Source: an uncultured Lachnospiraceae bacterium (lineage in GTDB: Bacteria; Bacillota; Clostridia; Lachnospirales; Lachnospiraceae). Taken from it: DNA of 64,000 bases. The notes under the pieces are model-generated. The model was given only the letters and a program-made list of their open reading frames with translations. It was not told the DNA's origin and ran no database searches. Location: NCBI GenBank assembly GCA_910588125.1, contig CAJUPI010000002.1, forward strand, positions 1 through 64,000, in the 5' to 3' direction. The position numbers and the translations under genes were made by a program. This document shows positions 26,825 through 35,115 of the stretch, in pieces (the stretch's first letter is position 1; the number at the start of each line of letters is the position of its first letter).

Positions 26825-27070
26825 AAAGCGGGAAGTGGCGCGATCCTTCTGGCATACACGCTCCCGGTGTTTTGTATTTGCAGGAATTTCAAGAGTTCTT
26901 AGACTTCTGGATTTTGCATTGAAAACAAAATGTACACCATCTGGGTGAAGCGAGTTTGAGCATTTTGGTTTTGCATTTAGCAAAATCCAGAAGTCTAAGA
27001 GCTCCATAATTTTGAAACAAAAAGCGCCAGGAACATAGTACGCCAGAAGGATCACGCCACTTCCCGTTCT
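26825..27070 (-). repeat. Long hairpin element, copy A
   Basis: A roughly 246-bp imperfect inverted repeat. Outer arms pair CGGGAAGTGGCG...CCTTCTGGC (about 26829-26853) with its complement at 27042-27067, and inner arms pair TCTTAGACTTCTGGATTTTG with its complement near 26980-27000. The central loop (26940-26960) is the family core CAAACTCGCTTC in minus orientation. It follows the ROK gene and precedes the response-regulator promoter. The terminal repeats seen in copies B, C and G are not clear here. Confidence 0.75.
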
Positions 27071-27105
27071 CCGGGACTGCTAACTGTGAAATCTCTGTGA
27101 AGTGC

Positions 27106-27134
27106 TGGAAATATGAATCGTTATTTGTTAGAAT
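27106..27134 (+). promoter_or_regulatory. Promoter of the two-component operon
   Basis: TGGAAA at 27106-27111, 17-bp spacer ending in TGT (extended -10), TAGAAT at 27129-27134. Confidence 0.5.
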
Positions 27135-27170
27135 GTCCGTATAACAGACAGAAAGGAGAGCGGAGCTGTT

Positions 27171-27848
27171 ATGGATATGTTGAAGGTATTGATGGTGGAT
27201 GATGAGGCACGGATGCGGAAGCTGGTAAAGGATTTTTTGACAATTAAGGGATATCAGGTTCTGGAGGCAGAGGATGGGGAGCAGGCGCTGGAGATGTTTT
27301 TTGCACAGAAGGACATTGCCTTGATTATTTTAGATGTAATGATGCCGAAGATGGATGGCTGGGAGGTGTGCCGGACGATCCGACAATATTCGCAGATCCC
27401 GATTATCATGCTGACAGCGCGGAGCGAAGAGCGGGATGAGCTGCAGGGGTTTAAGCTGGGAGTGGATGAGTATATTTCAAAGCCATTTAGTCCCAAGATT
27501 CTGGTGGCCCGGGTGGAAGCGATTTTGCGGCGGAGCAGAGGGGCATCCGGGGATGTGGCTGAGGCCGGAGGAATCCGGATTGATAAGGCGGCTCATCAGG
27601 TGACGATTGATGGCCAGGTGATTGATTTGAGCTATAAGGAATTTGAACTTTTGACTTATTTTATGGAGAACCAAGGGCTGGCGCTTTCCCGGGAGAAGAT
27701 TCTGAATCATGTCTGGAATTATGATTATTTCGGAGATGCCCGGACCATCGATACGCATGTAAAGAAACTGCGGAGTAAGATGGGGGAAAAAGGGGATTAT
27801 ATTAAGACCATCTGGGGGATGGGTTACAAATTCGAGGTGAATGATTAA
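27171..27848 (+). CDS. OmpR/PhoB-family response regulator
   Basis: A 225-residue regulator. The receiver domain has DDE at 10-12, phospho-acceptor Asp55 in IILDVMMPKMDGWEV, Thr in MLTARSEE and Lys in YISKPFSP. A winged-helix DNA-binding domain (about 130-225) has LSYKEFELLTYFMENQG, SREKILNHVWNYDYFGDARTIDTHVKKLRSK and the final wing YIKTIWGMGYKFEV. It is followed directly by its cognate kinase (start adjacent to the stop). The regulon is unknown. Confidence 0.95.
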   Translation: MDMLKVLMVDDEARMRKLVKDFLTIKGYQVLEAEDGEQALEMFFAQKDIALIILDVMMPKMDGWEVCRTIRQYSQIPIIMLTARSEERDELQGFKLGVDEYISKPFSPKILVARVEAILRRSRGASGDVAEAGGIRIDKAAHQVTIDGQVIDLSYKEFELLTYFMENQGLALSREKILNHVWNYDYFGDARTIDTHVKKLRSKMGEKGDYIKTIWGMGYKFEVND

Positions 27849-29639
27849 ATGAAGGATTCCTGGAGACATTCGATCCGCCATCGGATTATGTTGATTTTTG
27901 TCGGCCTGATGGCGGCTGTGCTGCTTTCGGTTTGGGCTATCAATAACTGGTGGCTGGAGAAGTATTATATTGATGAAAAACGGAAGGAGATGGAAGCGGC
28001 GTACGAGGATATCGACGCCGCTGTTTTGGATAAAACCCGGGATGGGGAAAGCATTGGGCGAGTGATTGCCTGGGAGCTTCAGAAAGAGTGGGATGCCTGG
28101 TCACATCCGCAGCAGGAGCAGGGCAGGAGAGACAAAGAAGGTACAGAAGGGGCGGAATCCGGCAGAATAGGGGCGAGAGGCCGGGCAGCAGATGAAAGCC
28201 GGCTTGAGCAGGAAGTGCCAGAGGAGCCAGAAAATAGTGGGGAGGATCCGGGATGGCCAGGGAATGGAGAGTCCAGGGAAAGCGGGGAGGCGAAACAGAC
28301 AATGCTGGAGCTGATCCGCGATTATGGAGATAAGAATAATATTAATATGGTATTGATTGACAGTAATACCGGAGCTACGATTCTGGGCGCAGGCCGTGAC
28401 AGTGATTATCTGGTACAAAAGGTGCAACGGTATGTGTTGGGAATCGGTGGAAAGCATACGGTTACACTGAAAGAGCACGAGAATTATGTGGTGGAAACGA
28501 ATTTTGATTCGCGATCCGGCTCCAGCTATATGGAAAGCTGGGGATTTTTGTCCGATAACCGGACTTTGTTTATCATGTCGATGCCTTTGGCCAGTATTCG
28601 GGAAAGCGTGGAGCTGACCAATCGTTTTACGACCTATGTGGGGCTGGCGGCACTGATACTGGGGAGCATTTTGATGTATTTTGTCACCAAGAGAGTGACG
28701 AATCCTCTGTTGCGGCTGGCCGCTCTGTCAGAGCGGATGTCAGAGCTTGATTTTGATGCCAAATATGAAGAAGATTCCCGGGATGAAATCGGCGTGCTGG
28801 GACGGAGTATGAACACGTTGTCTGACAAGCTGAAGGAGACGATTGGAGCGCTTAAGGATGCCAACCGGCAGCTTCAACATGATATAGAAGAAAAAATTCA
28901 GGTGGATGAGATGCGTAAGGAATTCATTGCCAATGTATCCCATGAGCTGAAGACACCGATCGCTTTGATTCAGGGATACGCTGAGGGGCTGGGAGAGGGA
29001 ATGTGCGAGGACAAAGAAAGCCGGGATTATTATTGTGAGGTGATCGTGGACGAGGCGGGGAAGATGAACAAGATGGTAAAGCAGCTACTTACCTTAAGTG
29101 CCCTGGAGTTTGGCAGTGATACGCCGGTGATGGAACGTTTTGACATTCATGAATTGATCCGCGATTTGCTGAGTGCGTCAAAGATACTGATTGAACAAAA
29201 CAACGCCAAAGTGAGTTTTGAGCCGGAGGGGCCGCGATATGTGATTGCGGATGAGTTTAAGATTGAAGAAGTGATGACCAATTATTTGAACAATGCCATG
29301 AATCATTTGGACGGGGGGCGCCAGATCCATATTCGCACAGATATATGGCAGGATCGGGCGAGGGTACGGGTATATAATACAGGGAACCCGATTCCAAAAG
29401 AGGATATTCCGAATCTCTGGACGAAGTTTTATAAGGTGGATAAAGCGCGGACCCGGGCCTATGGAGGCAGTGGGATCGGGCTGTCGATTGTGAAGGCAAT
29501 CATGGATGCCCATCACCAGGTCTGCGGGGTAAATAATGTGGAAGATGGCGTGGAGTTCTGGTTTACGCTGGAGCTGTGGCAGGGAGAAGATGATGAGGGG
29601 GAGACTCTTTTGACGGACGGTGATAGTGCAGTAGGATAG
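27849..29639 (+). CDS. Sensor histidine kinase with HAMP domain
   Basis: A 596-residue membrane kinase paired with the preceding regulator. TM1 is about 12-33, an extracytoplasmic domain spans 34-258 and includes an unusually acidic, Glu/Gly-rich low-complexity stretch (about 78-150), and TM2 is about 260-280. HAMP follows at 281-335. HisKA has His365 in ANVSHELKTPIALIQG; HATPase has NYLNNAMNH, YNTGNPIP and GGSGIGLSIVKAI. Its start is immediately after the regulator stop, with the GAGGTGA of the regulator end as RBS. A clear terminator follows. Confidence 0.94.
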   Translation: MKDSWRHSIRHRIMLIFVGLMAAVLLSVWAINNWWLEKYYIDEKRKEMEAAYEDIDAAVLDKTRDGESIGRVIAWELQKEWDAWSHPQQEQGRRDKEGTEGAESGRIGARGRAADESRLEQEVPEEPENSGEDPGWPGNGESRESGEAKQTMLELIRDYGDKNNINMVLIDSNTGATILGAGRDSDYLVQKVQRYVLGIGGKHTVTLKEHENYVVETNFDSRSGSSYMESWGFLSDNRTLFIMSMPLASIRESVELTNRFTTYVGLAALILGSILMYFVTKRVTNPLLRLAALSERMSELDFDAKYEEDSRDEIGVLGRSMNTLSDKLKETIGALKDANRQLQHDIEEKIQVDEMRKEFIANVSHELKTPIALIQGYAEGLGEGMCEDKESRDYYCEVIVDEAGKMNKMVKQLLTLSALEFGSDTPVMERFDIHELIRDLLSASKILIEQNNAKVSFEPEGPRYVIADEFKIEEVMTNYLNNAMNHLDGGRQIHIRTDIWQDRARVRVYNTGNPIPKEDIPNLWTKFYKVDKARTRAYGGSGIGLSIVKAIMDAHHQVCGVNNVEDGVEFWFTLELWQGEDDEGETLLTDGDSAVG

Positions 29640-29675
29640 AAGGATTGCCGGAAGCGATATTGACGGAAAAGAAAG

Positions 29676-29717
29676 GCAGACTTTATCATGAATAATCATG
29701 GCAAAGTCTGCTTTTTT
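29676..29717 (+). terminator. Rho-independent terminator after the two-component operon
   Basis: A 9-bp stem GCAGACTTT (29676-29684) with AAAGTCTGC (29703-29711), then TTTTTT (29712-29717). It also contains a smaller nested ATCAT/ATGAT symmetry. Confidence 0.85.
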
Positions 29718-29744
29718 GTTGTAAAAAATGATTAAAAACCTATT

Positions 29745-30053
29745 CAATGTCATTCAGTTAATTTTCTCAGAAGGTACGCCAGGGAAAAAGGAGCGGGAAG
29801 CGACGGGAAATGGTCTGCTGATTTTTCCAGTTTCGGGATCAAGAATTCCTAAAATCTCTGATTTTTGCGCAAAGCGAAACGAAAATCCCCAAACTCGCTA
29901 CGCTCAGACAGAGTGGATTTTCGTTTCCATGCAAAACTCAGGGATTTAAGGACTTCTAAATCCCTGCAAAGTCAAAATCATCAGACCATTTCCCGTCGCT
30001 TCCCGCTCCTTTTCCCTGGCTGAGTATTCTCAGAGATAAAATTAATGACATTG
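29745..30053 (+). repeat. Long hairpin element, copy B (complete, with terminal repeats)
   Basis: A 309-bp inverted-repeat element. Ends are CAATGTCATT (29745-29754) and AATGACATTG (30044-30053). Flanks are AACCTATT (29737-29744) and AACCTATC (30054-30061), a direct repeat matching at 7 of 8. Arms contain GGGAAAAAGGAGCGGGAAGC and its complement; the core CCAAACTCGCTACGCTCAGA is at 29889-29908. A similar copy (C) lies on the other side of the recombinase gene in the same orientation. Confidence 0.85.
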
Positions 30054-30144
30054 AACCTATCAGGATTGTTTTTTGGCAGGCCATTGTCACAGATAAAAAT
30101 TTACATAAGAAGCTGGGGCAAATCCCGGGAGTCAGGAGGGGTCA

Positions 30145-30768
30145 ATGGGAAATTCGTATGGTTATGTGCGGGTCAGTACAAGGGAACAGAATGAGGACAG
30201 ACAGATGGTAGCTTTGGGGGAGGCACAAGTGCCAAAACGAAATATTTATCTGGACAAACAGTCCGGCAAAGATTTTGATCGGCCCATGTATCACCGGATG
30301 GTGGGAAAATTGAAGCCGGATGATCTTTTATATATCAAGAGCATCGATCGGCTGGGGCGGAATTATGAGGAGATTCTGGAACAGTGGCGGGTACTGACCA
30401 GGGAGAAGAGAGTGGATATTGTGGTGCTTGATATGCCGCTTTTGGACACCCGGCGGGGAAAAGATCTGATGGGGACATTTCTCAGTGATATTGTATTGCA
30501 GGTATTATCTTTTGTGGCTGAGAATGAAAGAGAAAATATAAGACAGCGGCAGAGGGAAGGGATTGAGGCGGCGAAGCAGCGAGGCGTACGCTTTGGCAGG
30601 CCGCAGCGACCGGTGCCGGAGAATTTCGCTCAGATCTGCAGAAGATGGAACAGGAAGGAGATAACCGGAAAAGAGGCAGCGCAGCTTTGCAATATGTCGG
30701 TGGCTTCTTTTTACCGGAAGGTGCGAAGGTGGATCGAGGGGGAGATGCAGAGAGAAGGCGGGAATTAG
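30145..30768 (+). CDS. Serine site-specific recombinase (resolvase/invertase family)
   Basis: A 207-residue small serine recombinase. The catalytic domain has Ser11 in YGYVRVSTREQNEDRQ, then SIDRLGRNYEEI and the long helix FVAENERENIRQRQREGIEA. A C-terminal HTH (about 165-200) has ITGKEAAQLCNMSVASFYRK. Such enzymes invert or resolve DNA between short sites. AGGAGG lies 7 nt before ATG 30145. It is bracketed by hairpin elements B and C and lies about 540 bp from a perfect inverted-repeat pair around a promoter, so it is the obvious candidate to flip that segment. Whether it does is inference. Confidence 0.92.
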   Translation: MGNSYGYVRVSTREQNEDRQMVALGEAQVPKRNIYLDKQSGKDFDRPMYHRMVGKLKPDDLLYIKSIDRLGRNYEEILEQWRVLTREKRVDIVVLDMPLLDTRRGKDLMGTFLSDIVLQVLSFVAENERENIRQRQREGIEAAKQRGVRFGRPQRPVPENFAQICRRWNRKEITGKEAAQLCNMSVASFYRKVRRWIEGEMQREGGN

Positions 30769-30789
30769 GAAAAAGTATCTCTTTGCCGG

Positions 30790-31099
30790 CAATGTCATTT
30801 AGTTGATTTTTTCAGAAGGTACGCCAGGGAAAAAGGAGCGGGAAGCGGTGGGATATGGTCTTCTGCTTTTTCCGGTTTCGGGATCAAGAAGTCCTAAAAT
30901 CTCTGATTTTTGCGCAAAGCGAAACGAAAATCCCCAAACTCGCTACGCTCAGACAGAGTGGATTTTCGTTTCCGCGCAAAACTCAGAGATTTAAGGACTT
31001 CTAAATCCCTGCAAAGTCAAAAGCAGCAGACCATATCCCGTCGCTTCCCACTCCTTTTTCCCTGGCTGAGCATTCTCGGAGCTAAATTTAATGACATTG
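30790..31099 (+). repeat. Long hairpin element, copy C (complete, with terminal repeats)
   Basis: A 310-bp element, same orientation as copy B and very similar to it. Ends are CAATGTCATT (30790-30799) and AATGACATTG (31090-31099). Flanks CTTTGCCGG (30781-30789) and CCTTGCCGA (31100-31108) match at 7 of 9. The core CCAAACTCGCTACGCTCAGA is identical to copy B. Confidence 0.85.
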
Positions 31100-31166
31100 C
31101 CTTGCCGATTGAGAGTATGATACCTTGAGAAAATAAATTCTGGATGGTACGTGTAAAAGGTAAGAT

Positions 31167-31210
31167 AGCAGTGGATCACAGGAAAAACAATTCCGATTCG
31201 CTGCTTTTTT
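31167..31210 (+). terminator. Rho-independent terminator upstream of the invertible segment
   Basis: An 11-bp stem with two G-U pairs: AGCAGTGGATC (31167-31177) with GATTCGCTGCT (31195-31205), then TTTTTT. It would stop transcripts from the recombinase side before the invertible promoter, which would help isolate the switch. Confidence 0.75.
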
Positions 31211-31303
31211 GATGAAGAGAATGGTAAGAGGTAAGGACAAATGGGATAGATAGGTTGTGATGAGAAGGGGGGAAGATGAGAGAAGAAAGGCAGATTCGAA
31301 AGG

Positions 31304-31325
31304 TGTACCTTTTGGGAATGGTAAC
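31304..31325 (+). repeat. Left inverted repeat of putative invertible promoter
   Basis: 22 nt, beginning TGTACCTTTTGGGAATGGTA and ending AC; the exact reverse complement occurs at 31413-31434. The site is itself weakly symmetric (GTAC...GTAAC ends), as expected for a recombinase dimer site. Confidence 0.85.
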
Positions 31326-31412
31326 ATAACTGCAAACAATAATTTACTCTAACATAATATCGTCAACTTTTCAAGAATCTTAATCATTTTTCCTATGGAT
31401 TATTACCCAGAA
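31326..31412. promoter_or_regulatory. Putative invertible promoter segment (currently OFF orientation)
   Basis: The 87-bp segment between the inverted repeats. On the minus strand it has TTGAAA (31374-31369), a 17-bp spacer ending in TGT (extended -10), and TAGAGT (31351-31346), so transcription would go left, away from the glycan genes. The plus strand has no comparably good promoter. If the segment flips, the promoter faces right into the glycan cluster, with a start near 31399. Confidence 0.7.
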
Positions 31413-31883
31413 GTTACCATTCCCAAAAGGTACAATATCCGGATTGGGATGAATTCTCGATTAGATACCTTACAGGCAGCCGTGCTTTTGGCCAAATTTC
31501 CTGTTTTTGCCGAAAAGGAACTGATATGGGAGCAGGAGATTGCCGCCCGGTATACGGAGCTGTTAAAAGGGATTGTCAAGACGCCGGTTGTAAAAGAAAA
31601 CTTTTATTCCAGCTGGGCCCAATATACCATTCAGTTGCCTGATAAAAATCATCGGGATGGTTTGCAGGAATATTTGAAGAAGCAGGGAATCCCGAGCGCT
31701 GTATATTATCAAAAGCCGATGCATCGGCAGAGAGCGTTTGATAATTGCCGCTATGATGACGACGATTATCCGGTCACCAACCGGTTATCGGAGATTGTAC
31801 TGTCTCTGTCTTTTCATCCGTATATGAAGGAAGAGGAAATATGGCTTGTTGCGGATGCGGTAGGGCGATATATGGGAAGGTAA
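31395..31883 (+). pseudogene. DegT/DnrJ/EryC1/StrS aminotransferase (WbpE-like), C-terminal fragment
   Basis: About 150 residues matching the C-terminal half of sugar aminotransferases that make UDP-3-amino sugars: YNIRIGMNSRLDTLQAAVLL, SSWAQYTIQLPDKNHRDGL and IPSAVYYQKPMHRQRAF. The N-terminal PLP-binding half, including the Schiff-base lysine, is missing (full length is about 360-380 residues). Homology starts exactly at the right inverted repeat. The only in-frame ATG (31395) lies inside the invertible segment and has no RBS. It precedes a WbpD-like acetyltransferase of the same pathway, so an intact aminotransferase probably once stood here. Confidence 0.8.
31413..31434 (-). repeat. Right inverted repeat of putative invertible promoter
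   Basis: Exact reverse complement of 31304-31325 over 22 nt. It overlaps the broken 5' end of the aminotransferase remnant; homology to that enzyme begins at its right border. Confidence 0.85.
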
Positions 31884-31933
31884 AACGTGTGAATTTTTAC
31901 TTCGGGTGAAAATAATTTAAAAACAAATAGGGG

Positions 31934-33307
31934 ATGATAGTAATATTGGAAAAATGCAGAAAAAAAGACATATTGAATTTACTTCTCACGATGATGGAAG
32001 CAAATGATTCGGTTATAAAAACACTTCCTATAGCAGCTCAGGAATTGACAGATGTATTTGCACAATGTCAGGATGCGGCCATCCAAATTGGTACATATTT
32101 AGAAACTTTTGGGGAGAAATATTGTTCTCTTGTCAGCATTTTAGAAGATTATTGTGAGAATATTTATCAGATGAGTATTACTATATCTGATAGGAATATA
32201 AGTCGAAAACTGTTTAAAAAAATCAGAAAGCAACTTGCGGAGCTGCAGAGCCGAATACAGAGTGAACTGCCAGAGGATCGGAAGGAAGTGGTTTTTCTTC
32301 CATATAAGGCAAGTATGTGGGATTCTTTAGAGAGCGTATGGGAAGCAGCAAATGATGATGAAAACACGGATACTTATGTAATCCCAATTCCTTATTATGA
32401 CAAAAATCCGGATGGCAGTTTCCGGAATGAGCATTACGAAGGGAATCTGTATCCCCAATATGTGCCGATAACCCGGTATGATGAATATGATTTTGAGAAT
32501 CGCAGACCAGATATAATTTTTATACATAATCCTTATGATAATAATAACTATGTGACCAGTGTACATCCTTTTTTTTATTCAGGTAATTTAAAAAAATATA
32601 CAGATAAACTGGTGTATATCCCGTATTTTGTTTTAGGAGAGATTGATCCTGATAATAAAATAGCTGTAGATAAAATGAAACATTTTTGTACTACAATGGG
32701 AGTTTTTAATGCAGATTGTGTAATTGTCCAGTCAGAGGATATGAAAAAAATATATGTTAATGTTTTGTCTGATTTTATGAAAGAAAATGCCAAAAAAGAT
32801 ACCAGGGAATATTGGGAGAAAAAAATCTGGGGGCTAGGATCGCCAAAAATGGATAAGGTATTGACTACCACAAAAGAAAATATAGTAATACCAGAAGAAT
32901 GGTTAAAAGTGATCCAAAAGGAGGATGGAAGCTGGAAAAAGCTCATTTTTTATAATACCGGATTAACATCACTTTTGAAATATGAGGATAGAATGTTAGA
33001 CAAGATAAGTGATGTGTTTCGAATATTTAAAGAAAATCGAAACGAAATAGCCTTATTGTGGAGACCACATCCATTAATAGAAGCAACTATTCATTCCGTG
33101 AGGCCGGTATTGTGGGAAGATTATAAGAGGCTTGTAGATACCTATAAGACAGAAGGATGGGGAATATATGATGACACGGCGGATTTAGATCGGGCAATTG
33201 CTCTTTGTGATGCCTATTATGGGGATAGTAGCTCAGTAGTACAGTTGTGTCAGAAAGCAGGTATGCCAATTATGATGCAAAATGTGGATTTTATTGAGTC
33301 TATATAA
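31934..33307 (+). CDS. Glycosyl/glycerophosphotransferase-like protein of the glycan cluster
   Basis: A 457-residue soluble protein. Residues 1-115 look like a helical or coiled N-terminal region; the rest looks like a GT-B fold similar to CDP-glycerol glycerophosphotransferases of Clostridial glycan loci (weak recall). EVVFLPYKASMWDSLESVW starts the fold, YIPYFVLGEID lies centrally, and the C-terminal half has LLWRPHPLIEAT and DLDRAIALCDAYYGDSSSVV, typical of the nucleotide-binding half. Codon use is strongly AT-rich, unlike the housekeeping genes. ATG 31934 is very close to AGGGG; TTG 31946 is an alternative start. Confidence 0.65.
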   Translation: MIVILEKCRKKDILNLLLTMMEANDSVIKTLPIAAQELTDVFAQCQDAAIQIGTYLETFGEKYCSLVSILEDYCENIYQMSITISDRNISRKLFKKIRKQLAELQSRIQSELPEDRKEVVFLPYKASMWDSLESVWEAANDDENTDTYVIPIPYYDKNPDGSFRNEHYEGNLYPQYVPITRYDEYDFENRRPDIIFIHNPYDNNNYVTSVHPFFYSGNLKKYTDKLVYIPYFVLGEIDPDNKIAVDKMKHFCTTMGVFNADCVIVQSEDMKKIYVNVLSDFMKENAKKDTREYWEKKIWGLGSPKMDKVLTTTKENIVIPEEWLKVIQKEDGSWKKLIFYNTGLTSLLKYEDRMLDKISDVFRIFKENRNEIALLWRPHPLIEATIHSVRPVLWEDYKRLVDTYKTEGWGIYDDTADLDRAIALCDAYYGDSSSVVQLCQKAGMPIMMQNVDFIESI

Positions 33308-33319
33308 AGGAGAGCAGTT

Positions 33320-33901
33320 ATGACTTATTTTGTCCATAAAAGTAGTTATGTTGATGATAATGTCGTAATAGGAGAAGGAACAAAGATATGGCACTTCTGT
33401 CATATACAATCAGAAGCCAAAATTGGAAAAAACTGTTCTTTTGGTCAGAATGTAAATATAGCTAGGAACGTTAAGATTGGTAATGGTGTAAAAATACAGA
33501 ATAATGTTTCTATTTATGAAGGGGTAGAACTGGAAGATGATGTGTTTTGTGGACCTTCAATGGTATTTACGAATGATCTTACACCAAGGTCAAAATATCC
33601 AAAAGGAAATACCAAATATAAGAAAACATTAGTGAAAACAGGAGCAAGTATTGGGGCTAATGCTACTATTGTATGCGGCCATATTATTGGTCGTTGGGCA
33701 ATGATAGCGGCAGGAGCAGTAGTTACGAAAAATGTGCCAGATTATGCATTAATGGTAGGAATACCAGCAAGACAGGTTGGCTGGGTATGTGAATGTGGTT
33801 TGAAATTAGAAGATATTTCTGAATGTTCAAGTTGTCATAGAAAATACATATTAAAAAATAATTGCTTAATTTTGAATACATCAAGAGGAGCAGAAAAATG
33901 A
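33320..33901 (+). CDS. UDP-2-acetamido-3-amino-uronate N-acetyltransferase (WbpD-like)
   Basis: A 193-residue left-handed beta-helix acetyltransferase with repeated hexapeptides (IGKNCSFGQNVNIARNVKIG, IGANATIVCGHIIG). The signature VVTKNVPDYALMVGIPARQVGWVCECG is characteristic of WbpD/WlbB, which acetylates the 3-amino group of UDP-GlcNAc(3N)A. An added Cys-rich end (CSSCHRKY with CECG) may bind zinc. RBS AAAGGAGAG is 7 nt upstream. Its logical partners are the WbpE-like fragment upstream and the WbpA-like dehydrogenase at 41284; a WbpB-type oxidoreductase is not in the window. Confidence 0.9.
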   Translation: MTYFVHKSSYVDDNVVIGEGTKIWHFCHIQSEAKIGKNCSFGQNVNIARNVKIGNGVKIQNNVSIYEGVELEDDVFCGPSMVFTNDLTPRSKYPKGNTKYKKTLVKTGASIGANATIVCGHIIGRWAMIAAGAVVTKNVPDYALMVGIPARQVGWVCECGLKLEDISECSSCHRKYILKNNCLILNTSRGAEK

Positions 33902-35092
33902 ATACTAAACTATTGTGGAAACCTGTATTTCTTCCAGGAGGTTTATGTATAAAAAATGGAATGCTTTGGGTTATCCAAGTTTGTGGAAATCAAATTATGG
34001 GGTTAGATATAAGTTCATTTCAAATTAAGAAAAGATGTAAGATTCCATGTTATCCCTTGGGGAAACGACTTTTTTCATCGAGGATTCAATGATCAAATTA
34101 TTGATGTTGGTGAAAATTTGCTCATTTTATTAAATGGAAGTCGTTGTATTTATCAGTATAACATTGATTCAAATAGTATAAAAGAATTGATATCACTACC
34201 AGCAGGAACAAAATTTTTGGATAATGCAGTTGTATATAGAAATGGGGTATTATTTTTATTTCCTTATAACAATAATAAACTCCTTGAATATAATTATATA
34301 AATAATTCTTGGAAAGAAACTAAACTTATCAATAAAGATATATGTATAGGAGGACATTTTACGATTGAAGATGATGTCTTTCTTTCCGTAGATGACAATA
34401 CAAATAAAATTTACCGGTATTACTTTTTGGAAAATTATATCGAAGAAATAAATATAGGAAGAGTGGATTGTTGCTATTGGGGAATAAAGAAAGCAAAAGA
34501 TTATTTTGTTCTGCCACATAAATATCAAAAGGCCGTTACGTTATGGAATGAAACGACGGGAGAAACATATGAAATCATTGATTTTCCTGAAGATTATAGC
34601 GGAGATATTGGATGGACTTTTTTAAGTGCATATGAAATAAAGTCAAATATAATTATTTTTCCATATTGTGCAAACATGATTTTAAAAGTTGATATAAAAA
34701 ATAAAAAAATTATTCAAGAATTTCCTGAAAAAAGATTTCAAGAAAGTAATATTAGCAATATGAAATTTCCAGGAGGCGCGTATTTTGCCTCCATAAAATA
34801 TGGGAAAAAAATATTTTTATATTCTGTTCTTGATCAACAATGGCAAGTGATTGATATTGAGAATATGAGTATAAAATCTTATCCATTGCAGAAATGTTGC
34901 ACGATAGAGAATGTCCAAGATATAAGTACATTATTTGATAATAAGGGTAAAAAATTTTTTCAGGGAAACGAATCAAAATATAATTGTTGTAATCTAAATA
35001 ACTTTATTTTATCTGTAAATGGCATAAAGGAAAACAATAGCGAGATAGAAAAAAGTTATATTGGAAGAGATATATGGGGAATGTTACAATAA
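33898..35092 (+). pseudogene. Beta-propeller-like protein of the glycan cluster, frameshifted
   Basis: Two consecutive open frames form one protein of about 398 residues. Frame one (ATG 33898, overlapping the previous stop) reads NTKLLWKPVFLPGGLCIKNG and ends at 34092. The next frame carries on without loss as DFFHRGFNDQIIDVGENLLI through 35092. The break is within 34054-34062 (CCCTTGGGG), where removing one base restores a plausible YPWGNDFF. Repeated units of about 45 residues with GxxFL/VFL and W-x-I patterns suggest a propeller. Function is unknown. The frameshift could be a real mutation, phase variation or a sequencing error. Confidence 0.65.
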
Positions 35093-35115
35093 AAAATCGT
35101 TAGCAGAGGTGAAAT

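Noticed and set aside
29728..29949. Open frame inside hairpin element copy B whose peptide resembles that from copy C
   Set aside because: The peptide similarity follows from the repeated DNA; there is no RBS and the same does not hold in the other copies.
29745..31099. CRISPR array formed by copies B and C
   Set aside because: Two long palindromic elements around a gene do not form a repeat-spacer array; no cas genes are present.
31395..31883. Complete small aminotransferase gene starting at ATG 31395
   Set aside because: The N-terminal half with the PLP lysine is missing, there is no RBS, and the start lies in the invertible segment.
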